64,000 bases of DNA from Bacteroidota bacterium (GTDB taxonomy: Bacteria > Bacteroidota > Bacteroidia > B-17B0 > Aurantibacillaceae): contig JAUXZS010000028.1 in assembly GCA_030692515.1 (NCBI GenBank), positions 124,001-188,000 on the forward strand. The letters run 5' to 3'. The position numbers and the translations under genes are program-made. The notes below the pieces were generated by a model, which saw only the letters and a list, made by a program, of their open reading frames with translations, made no database searches and was not told the DNA's origin. Positions 57,943-64,000 of this stretch are shown here, piece by piece (positions within the stretch are counted from its first letter, which is position 1; every line of letters begins with the position of its first letter).

Positions 57943-60039
57943 ATGCAAAAATTCGTTTCCAAAATAGCCAAAAAAACACTCATTCTTGTTGGGGTTATTA
58001 TTCTTACTTCGTTTACGTTATTTAAATATGTATTTGATAAAAACGATGTAATTTTTGAATTACTTTTTGGGAGTTTAAACCAAAACCATTATTCCCCTCT
58101 AAAAATAGACGATTCTTTTAGCGAAAAAGTATTTGAGCTTTATATTAAAAGATTAGATTACAATAAGAAATTTTTACTACAAAGCGATATTGATGAACTT
58201 GCCAAGTCACGAAGAGATATCGACAACCAACTTTTAAACCAACACCACGATTTTTACACTAAATCTCTTGAAATTTACAATAAACGTTTAAAAGAAAAAG
58301 AAAATTGGAATAAAGAAATTTTATCTAAACCAATTGACTTTACCGTTAACGAAGAATATGAAATTGATTATGAAAAAACAACTTACGCAAAAAACGAAAC
58401 TGATTTAAAAAATGAGTGGCGCAAAATGGTAAAGTATCAAGTTCTTCTTCGTTTAGATGATATGTTAGATAGACAAGAAAAAGCCATTGAGAAAAAAGAT
58501 ACAGCTTACAAAGTAAAATCATTTGATACCTTAGAAGTTGAAGCTCGTCGTAAAACATTAAAAGCAAATGACGATTGGTTAAAACGCTTAAATAAAATTA
58601 CACCACGCGAACGTTTTTCAACATTTGCAAATGCAATTACAGGTGCTTATGACCCACACACCGAATATTTTGCACCAAAAGAAAAAAAGAAATTTGATCA
58701 AATTATGAGTGGTCAGTTTGAAGGTATTGGTGCTCGTTTACAAACTAAAGATGGTGTTTTAACCATAAGTGAAATTATTGTTGGAAGTCCTAGTTATAAA
58801 CAAGGAGAATTAAAAGCTGGAGATCAAATATTAAAAGTGGCTCAAGGAAGTGGAGAACCAGTTGATATTACCCATCTTGAAATTGATGAATCTATAGATT
58901 TAATAAAGGGAAAAAAAGGAACAGAAGTTAGATTAACCGTTAGAAAAACAGATTTAAGTATTAAAGTAATTCCAATTATAAGAGATGTTATTGAAATTGA
59001 AGAAACCTTTGCGAAAAGTGCAATTCTTGATAACAAAAATAAAATTGGATATATTTATTTACCATCCTTTTATACAGATTTTGCTCGTACAGGGTCTGGA
59101 CGAGGTTGCTCAAACGACATGCGCAAAGAAATTGAAAAGCTTAAAAAACAAAAAATAAAAGGTTTAATTATTGACTTAAGGGACAATGGCGGAGGTTCGC
59201 TTCAAGAGGTTGTAATGATGGCTGGATTATTTTTTCCAAAAGGACCAGTAGTTCAGGTACAAGGAAAAAATAATACTCGCAATGTGATGGAAGACAGAAA
59301 TCCTGACGTTGCATGGGATGGCCCTTTAACTATTATGATAAACCACAACAGTGCAAGCGCCAGTGAAATTTTAGCTGCTGCCATTCAAGATTACAAACGA
59401 GGCGTAATTCTTGGAACACCAAGTTTTGGGAAAGGTACAGTACAATCCTTTGTTGATTTAGATAATTTTTTATTACCACAATTTGATACTATTAAACCTA
59501 TAGGTCAGGTAAAAATTACACAGCAAAAATTCTATCGGATTAATGGTGGTGCTACACAATTAAAAGGAGTTATACCCGACATTTTACTTCCCGACCCTTA
59601 TGCATATATAGATTTGGGTGAAAAAGAAATGGATAACCCTATGCCTTGGGACGAAATTTCTAAAGCAACATATACTGAATTTACCGATATAAATTATTCA
59701 TTAGTAACAAAAAATAGTCAATCTCGTATTAAGAAAAGCACACAGTTTAATTTAATTGAAGGTCAGGCAAAGGAAGTGAAATCTAAAAAAGAAGATACTA
59801 AATATAGTTTAAATTTAGAAAAATTTAGAGCCGAACAAAAAGAATTAAGAGATCAAAATAAAAAATACGACGAATTAAGAAAGGAAATAAAAGGTTTCTC
59901 TGGACAATTATTACCAGATGATATTACCAAGTTTGGAAGTGATACAACTCGTTTAAATAGAGAAAACAGATGGGTTAAAAATATCACAAAAGATATTTAT
60001 ATTCATGAAGCGTCCAATGTAATTAACGATTTTAAATAA
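57943..60039 (+). CDS. prc: carboxy-terminal processing protease (Prc/tail-specific protease, S41)
   Basis: A 698-residue periplasmic serine protease. An N-terminal signal or anchor lies at about residues 10-28, then a helical domain, a PDZ domain (about 245-335, GIGARLQTKDGVLTISEI, GSPSYKQGELKAGDQIL), and the S41 core. Catalytic SASASE is at 470-475, with K497 in FGKGTVQ; DLRDNGGGS near 407 is the substrate-carboxylate region. A C-terminal DUF3340-like helical tail completes the Prc length. It processes or degrades envelope proteins from their C-termini. A consensus -7 box TAAATTTG ends just 5 nt before the ATG. Confidence 0.93.
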   Translation: MQKFVSKIAKKTLILVGVIILTSFTLFKYVFDKNDVIFELLFGSLNQNHYSPLKIDDSFSEKVFELYIKRLDYNKKFLLQSDIDELAKSRRDIDNQLLNQHHDFYTKSLEIYNKRLKEKENWNKEILSKPIDFTVNEEYEIDYEKTTYAKNETDLKNEWRKMVKYQVLLRLDDMLDRQEKAIEKKDTAYKVKSFDTLEVEARRKTLKANDDWLKRLNKITPRERFSTFANAITGAYDPHTEYFAPKEKKKFDQIMSGQFEGIGARLQTKDGVLTISEIIVGSPSYKQGELKAGDQILKVAQGSGEPVDITHLEIDESIDLIKGKKGTEVRLTVRKTDLSIKVIPIIRDVIEIEETFAKSAILDNKNKIGYIYLPSFYTDFARTGSGRGCSNDMRKEIEKLKKQKIKGLIIDLRDNGGGSLQEVVMMAGLFFPKGPVVQVQGKNNTRNVMEDRNPDVAWDGPLTIMINHNSASASEILAAAIQDYKRGVILGTPSFGKGTVQSFVDLDNFLLPQFDTIKPIGQVKITQQKFYRINGGATQLKGVIPDILLPDPYAYIDLGEKEMDNPMPWDEISKATYTEFTDINYSLVTKNSQSRIKKSTQFNLIEGQAKEVKSKKEDTKYSLNLEKFRAEQKELRDQNKKYDELRKEIKGFSGQLLPDDITKFGSDTTRLNRENRWVKNITKDIYIHEASNVINDFK

Positions 60040-60056
60040 GATTTCACTTTTATTTT

Positions 60057-60800
60057 ATGAGCGAAAAAGCATTTATACCAGGCAAAGGCGTGAGGCTTTT
60101 ATCTTTTGAAGACCAACAACCAAATTGCGAATATGATGTAAATGTCCCTGCTTATGATTTAGAACAACTTGTAAAAAAAGGATACAAAAAAGTTGTAGAT
60201 ATTGGTTGTGGTTATGGTCGAACAAAAAAAATAGTTGAAAACGCTGGTGGAACTTGGGTTGGCGTTGAACCTTTTGAAGGTGGAGCTCACACAGTTGTTG
60301 CAAATGCAGAAGATCTTCCTTTTGACAATGAAAGTTTTGATTTAGCTAATATGTCGTCTGTTTTAGAGCACATTCCTGATGTTGAAAAAGCTATCGCCGA
60401 AGTAAGTAGAATACTAAAACCAGGTGGCTTATTTGTTGGATATGTAGCTTTTATGGAATGTTTTCATGAAATATCTTATAATCACATGTCTTATTTTTCA
60501 TTAGAATTTTATGCTAATAAACACGGTATGAAACTAGAGAAAATTACCGGTGGAAGAAGATTTGGAATTGATTATCATAAAATGGTTTTATGGAGCCCAA
60601 TACCATTTAATAAAATGCGAGCCTTCATAGCTTTTAGAATAAGAACCTGGAATAGATTAAAATCAAAACTTATGTATTTGAATTTAATTCTTAGAAAAAA
60701 ATTAGATTCAAAAACTGCAATTACAAAAGCTAATATTTATTACAAAGTAGAATGTTTACGGCAAAGTAACGGCTATAATTTTGTAATTAAGAAACTCTAA
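60057..60800 (+). CDS. class I SAM-dependent methyltransferase
   Basis: A 247-residue enzyme with the SAM-binding motif I VVDIGCGYGRT (about residues 43-53), acidic motif II GVEPFEGG, ANAEDLPFDNESFDL and LEHIPDVEKAI, as in UbiE-like methyltransferases. The C-terminal 90 residues are basic and include an amphipathic region. Substrate unknown. It lies 17 nt after prc and may be cotranscribed. Confidence 0.85.
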   Translation: MSEKAFIPGKGVRLLSFEDQQPNCEYDVNVPAYDLEQLVKKGYKKVVDIGCGYGRTKKIVENAGGTWVGVEPFEGGAHTVVANAEDLPFDNESFDLANMSSVLEHIPDVEKAIAEVSRILKPGGLFVGYVAFMECFHEISYNHMSYFSLEFYANKHGMKLEKITGGRRFGIDYHKMVLWSPIPFNKMRAFIAFRIRTWNRLKSKLMYLNLILRKKLDSKTAITKANIYYKVECLRQSNGYNFVIKKL

Positions 60801-60928
60801 TAAAGCATAATGTTTTTTTATTTTCTGATTGAAAATTAAATCTTAGGATTAATCGGGAGTAAACTACAAGTTGATTATAAAAAATTTTTTTAGTGACAAA
60901 AAAATTGTTGATTATTGCAGTTAATTAA

Positions 60929-62083
60929 ATGGAAAAAAAGAAGAATATAGCAATAATTGGCAGTACTGGGAGTATTGGTACACAAGCTTTAGAGGTAATT
61001 AGAGAAAATCCGGATTATTTTGTAGCCGAAGTTTTGGTTGCCAATTCAAATGCCGACTTATTAATTAAACAAGCCCTAGAATTTAATCCTAATGCTGTTG
61101 TTATTGCAGATGAAACACATTACACAAAGGTAAAAAAGGCGCTAGAATCATCAGACATTAAAGTTTATGCTGGTGCAAAAGCTGTTGAACAAATTGTAGA
61201 AATGGAAACTATTGATTTAGTTTTAGCTAGTATTGTTGGTTACGCAGGTTTAGCATCTACAATTAACGCCATCAAACATAAAAAACAAATTGCGCTTGCC
61301 AACAAAGAAACTTTAGTTGTTGCTGGCGAACTAGTAACAAAATTAGCTTTAGATAACGCAGTAAATATTTATCCAATAGATAGCGAACATTCAGCTATTT
61401 TTCAATGTTTAGCAGGAGAATGGGACAATAAAATCGAAAAAATATATTTAACCGCAAGTGGTGGCCCTTTTAGAGGCAAAACACGTAACGATCTTTTAAA
61501 TGTTACAAAGGCACAAGCGCTTAAACATCCAAACTGGACAATGGGTGCGAAAATTACAATAGACTCTGCAAGCTTAATGAACAAAGGTTTAGAGGTGATT
61601 GAAGCAAAGTGGCTATTCAACATCGAAGCGTCTAAAATTGATGTAATTGTTCATCCACAAAGCATTATTCATAGCATAGTTCAATTTGAAGATGGTAGTA
61701 TGAAAGCACAAATGGGATTGCCTGATATGAAGTTACCTATACAATATGCAATTGGTTTTCCAAATAGAATTAAAAATACCTTTCCTCGTTTTGATTTTTT
61801 AAATTATCCAGAATTATCCTTTGAAAAACCCGATTTAGAAACATTTACAAATCTTAAATTAGCTTTTAGCGCATTAAATAAAGGTGGTAATATGCCCTGC
61901 GTGTTAAATGCTGCAAATGAAGTAGTTGTTAAAGCATTTTTAGAGGATAAAATTGGTTTTTTACAAATGAGCGATATTATTGGTAACACACTAGAAAAAT
62001 CAAGCTACATAAAAAGCCCTACATATCAGGACTATATTGATTGTGACAGAGAAGCGAGGGTTTTAGCCAATGAACTATTATAA
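60929..62083 (+). CDS. dxr: 1-deoxy-D-xylulose 5-phosphate reductoisomerase
   Basis: A 384-residue enzyme converting DXP to MEP in isoprenoid synthesis with NADPH and a divalent metal. GSTGSIGTQALEV (10-22) is the nucleotide-binding motif, ALANKETLVVAG near 118, PIDSEHSAIFQ near 149 with metal and substrate residues, TASGGPFRG near 176, and KGLEVIEAKWLF near 219. Length is normal. The 128 bp upstream hold no recognisable operator. rseP follows, an order often seen in Bacteroidota. Confidence 0.95.
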   Translation: MEKKKNIAIIGSTGSIGTQALEVIRENPDYFVAEVLVANSNADLLIKQALEFNPNAVVIADETHYTKVKKALESSDIKVYAGAKAVEQIVEMETIDLVLASIVGYAGLASTINAIKHKKQIALANKETLVVAGELVTKLALDNAVNIYPIDSEHSAIFQCLAGEWDNKIEKIYLTASGGPFRGKTRNDLLNVTKAQALKHPNWTMGAKITIDSASLMNKGLEVIEAKWLFNIEASKIDVIVHPQSIIHSIVQFEDGSMKAQMGLPDMKLPIQYAIGFPNRIKNTFPRFDFLNYPELSFEKPDLETFTNLKLAFSALNKGGNMPCVLNAANEVVVKAFLEDKIGFLQMSDIIGNTLEKSSYIKSPTYQDYIDCDREARVLANELL

Positions 62084-62204
62084 GTTCATAATAATGCTTA
62101 AAACAACCGTTTTTTCTTTAAAACTCACCCAAATAAATGTAACTTTACCTGCCTAATTAATTACACTTATCATTGGTAATTACTTAATAAAATAAAAACT
62201 AATT

Positions 62205-63536
62205 ATGTTTATAAAAATCGCTCAACTATTTTTAAGTCTTACAATACTTGTATCCCTTCATGAATTTGGTCACTTTTGGTTTGCCAAAAAATTTAAATGC
62301 CGTGTAGATAAATTTTATCTGTTTTTCGACTTTTTATTTCCGTTTGCAAACATTATGAATTTTGCAATCATTAAAAAGAAAATTGGTGATACAGAATATG
62401 GCTTAGGATGGTTTCCTTTTGGAGGTTATGTTCAAATTGCCGGAATGGTAGATGAACAAATGGACAAATCTATCATTGACCGTCCCGCTGAACCATGGGA
62501 ATTAAGGAGCAAACCAGCGTGGCAACGTTTATTAGTGATGATGGGTGGCATTATTGTTAACTTTTTATTAGGAATTTTTATTTTTTGGTTAGCAATATTT
62601 GCTTGGGGAAAAGACACATTGCCAGTAACTAATTTACCTCATGGTTTAATGGTAGATAGCTCTGCGTACGAAATGGGATTAAGAAATGGAGATTATATAA
62701 CTTCCTTAGACGGAAAAACTGTAAAATCGATTAACCGAATTCCTGTTGAAATAATTATGAATGGTGTTACAACAATTGAAGGTGTTCATGCTGACGGTAA
62801 AAAATTCTCGCTTCCTGTTGATGATGATAATCGCGCAAGAATTTTAAAACGCCTAAAAAAATCTAAATTTGTAGAACCAAGATTTATCCCTGTAGTTTTA
62901 GGCATTGATAGTACGAGTTTTGCTTCTAATTCTGATTTAAAAGTTCAAGATAGAATTATTGCAGTAAACAATGTTCCAGTAAAATATTATGATGAACTAA
63001 AAGCACAATTACTTATTAATAAAAGTACTAAAGCTGAACTTACGCTTTTAAGAGGTAATGATACCGTAAAAACCAGCAGTCAAGTTACGCCAATAGGTAC
63101 TATAGGTTTTTGGCCGGGCGCTCTTACTATTCCAAAAATAGAAGAACAAAAATTTGGCATCGGTCAAGCGTTTGTGCAAGGAGTTAAAGATGGCATGGAG
63201 CAAATAGTTATGCAAGCAAAACAGTTTGTAGTCATATTTACGGTTAAAGAAGCTCATAAACAAGTTGGTGGATTTTACACCATGGTGCAACAAATGAATC
63301 CTGAATGGGATTGGCAAAGTTTTTGGATGTTTACTGGATTTTTATCATTAGCCTTAGCATTCATGAATTTTTTACCAATTCCAATGTTAGATGGTGGATA
63401 CATTATGTTTATTTTGTGGGAAATGGTAACAGGCAAAAAAGTATCTGATAAAGTGGTTTATTATGCAAATAATGTTGGCTTATTTATTGTATTAGGACTA
63501 ATGGTTTATGCCAATACAGATTGGCTACGTAATTAA
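62205..63536 (+). CDS. rseP: site-2 intramembrane metalloprotease RseP
   Basis: A 443-residue membrane protease that cleaves anti-sigma factors within the membrane. The zinc motif H19-EFG-H23 is in TM1 and the third ligand is in PMLDGGYI near residue 395. Two PDZ-like regions lie between (about 140-215 and 225-310), the first with MGLRNGDYITSLDGK and the second with DLKVQDRIIAVNN. A near-consensus -7 sequence TAACTTTA lies about 66 nt before the ATG. It is followed by a secreted protein gene after 30 nt. Confidence 0.93.
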   Translation: MFIKIAQLFLSLTILVSLHEFGHFWFAKKFKCRVDKFYLFFDFLFPFANIMNFAIIKKKIGDTEYGLGWFPFGGYVQIAGMVDEQMDKSIIDRPAEPWELRSKPAWQRLLVMMGGIIVNFLLGIFIFWLAIFAWGKDTLPVTNLPHGLMVDSSAYEMGLRNGDYITSLDGKTVKSINRIPVEIIMNGVTTIEGVHADGKKFSLPVDDDNRARILKRLKKSKFVEPRFIPVVLGIDSTSFASNSDLKVQDRIIAVNNVPVKYYDELKAQLLINKSTKAELTLLRGNDTVKTSSQVTPIGTIGFWPGALTIPKIEEQKFGIGQAFVQGVKDGMEQIVMQAKQFVVIFTVKEAHKQVGGFYTMVQQMNPEWDWQSFWMFTGFLSLALAFMNFLPIPMLDGGYIMFILWEMVTGKKVSDKVVYYANNVGLFIVLGLMVYANTDWLRN

Positions 63537-63566
63537 TTTTTTAGATTGTATTTAAAAGTTAATCTT

Positions 63567-64000
63567 ATGAAGACAAAAAATCTTATACTCGTTTTAACTT
63601 TCAATGTAATTTCAATTTTTTGTATTGGTCAAAGCACCACTGTTGGCGCCAGTAAAAATAATCGCGAGGCGGTTGCTGCTCATAAAGTAATGCTTATTCC
63701 TTTTGAATCTCGCCTGTACATGAGCGAAATTGATCAAAATATAAATGCCGAAACCAAATTAACAGCAAAAGAAATAAAATATAAATTTCGCGATGGTTTG
63801 AATGAACAATTATTCAAAGCATTTAAAATCAATAAATTTAATGTGGTTGATTTGATGGATGACACCACAAAATACAGAAAAGATTTAGATGGTATTTATC
63901 AATACCTCACTTACGAATTTCAAAAAATTCCTAATCAAGAAAACTACCAAGCTCCAAAAAAAGAAAAAGATCAAAAGAAAATCGAAAAAGGACAATTAAA
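63567..64000 (+). CDS. secreted protein of unknown function (3' partial)
   Basis: Read directly from ATG 63567 and open to the right edge (144 codons visible). A signal peptide ends near FCIGQ; the mature part begins STTVGASKNNREAV, then VMLIPFESRLYMSEIDQNI near residue 42 and FRDGLNEQLFKAFK near 75, a mixed alpha/beta pattern with a Lys-rich stretch at the end of the visible part. I do not recognise the family. Its start 30 nt after rseP suggests cotranscription. Confidence 0.75.
   Translation, partial: MKTKNLILVLTFNVISIFCIGQSTTVGASKNNREAVAAHKVMLIPFESRLYMSEIDQNINAETKLTAKEIKYKFRDGLNEQLFKAFKINKFNVVDLMDDTTKYRKDLDGIYQYLTYEFQKIPNQENYQAPKKEKDQKKIEKGQL

Noticed and set aside
57930-57943. Leaderless transcript of the prc gene
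   Set aside because: A TAAATTTG -7 box ends 5 nt before the ATG, which would give almost no leader, but a single sequence match in AT-rich DNA is too weak to claim this.
1-64000. tRNA, rRNA, CRISPR arrays, insertion sequences, prophage or integrative elements
   Set aside because: Intergenic regions were read on both strands; no cloverleaf-like tRNA, regular repeat-spacer array, transposase, integrase or long terminal repeat was seen.

Overview
This AT-rich window, with its fused ccoNO, TAnnTTTG -7 promoter elements, three proteins with C-terminal type IX secretion (T9SS) sorting domains and many '...AQ' signal peptides, comes from the chromosome of a Bacteroidota bacterium, probably an aerobic or microaerobic heterotroph. 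I saw no tRNA, rRNA, CRISPR array, insertion sequence or phage gene. Both ends cut through genes.

Layout. (1) 1-8078: cbb3 oxidase operon ccoNO-Q-P-G-H, a COG2836 membrane protein, a PLP decarboxylase and hemN. (2) 8171-17195: aromatic catabolism, with paaABC plus a short DUF59 protein, and hmgA, hppD, a membrane protein and tryptophan 2,3-dioxygenase. Between them lies a DUF983-rhodanese-small membrane protein-thioredoxin operon. (3) 17384-34890: a sulfur island. It holds a Crp/Fnr regulator, a SoxB-like Tat protein, a porin, a TsdA-like diheme cytochrome, a YeeE/YedE pair, a stress protein, three single-domain rhodaneses, two CstB-like persulfide dioxygenase-rhodanese fusions, a TauE exporter, three small Cys-containing membrane proteins, and a T9SS-secreted multicopper oxidase and kelch-like protein. 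(4) 35000-42895: an MFS transporter and a heavy-metal RND efflux operon whose pump is fused to its TolC-like channel. (5) 43143-47859: DoxX, two universal stress proteins and an MlaEFD lipid transporter. (6) 47898-64000: an ATP-cone/nuclease fusion followed by mostly housekeeping genes (efp, purK, prc, dxr, rseP).

The most striking signal is regulatory. Intergenic regions carry two related Crp/Fnr-type palindromes. Motif A is TGAY-N4-RTCA, usually in tandem 22-23 bp apart. Motif B is a 16-mer close to TGTAACA-NN-TGTTACA. In all 14 promoters I could measure, the centre of the gene-proximal operator lies 32.5-34.5 bp (mostly 33.5) from the first base of a TTTG-like -7 element. That is the spacing expected for class II (-41.5) activation. 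Motif A precedes paaA, hmgA, the DoxX/Usp/Mla region, several small unknown genes and the 38-aa gene/cstB-1 unit. Motif B precedes nearly every sulfur/persulfide unit and the T9SS oxidase. Two motif A pairs sit in divergent intergenic regions and fit promoters on both sides. The only Crp/Fnr gene in the window lies at the end of the long gene run that begins behind a motif B promoter, and it has an unusual Cys cluster (C76, C82, C83). I infer a redox- or sulfur-responsive Crp/Fnr network linking microaerobic respiration, oxygen-dependent ring cleavage and persulfide detoxification.
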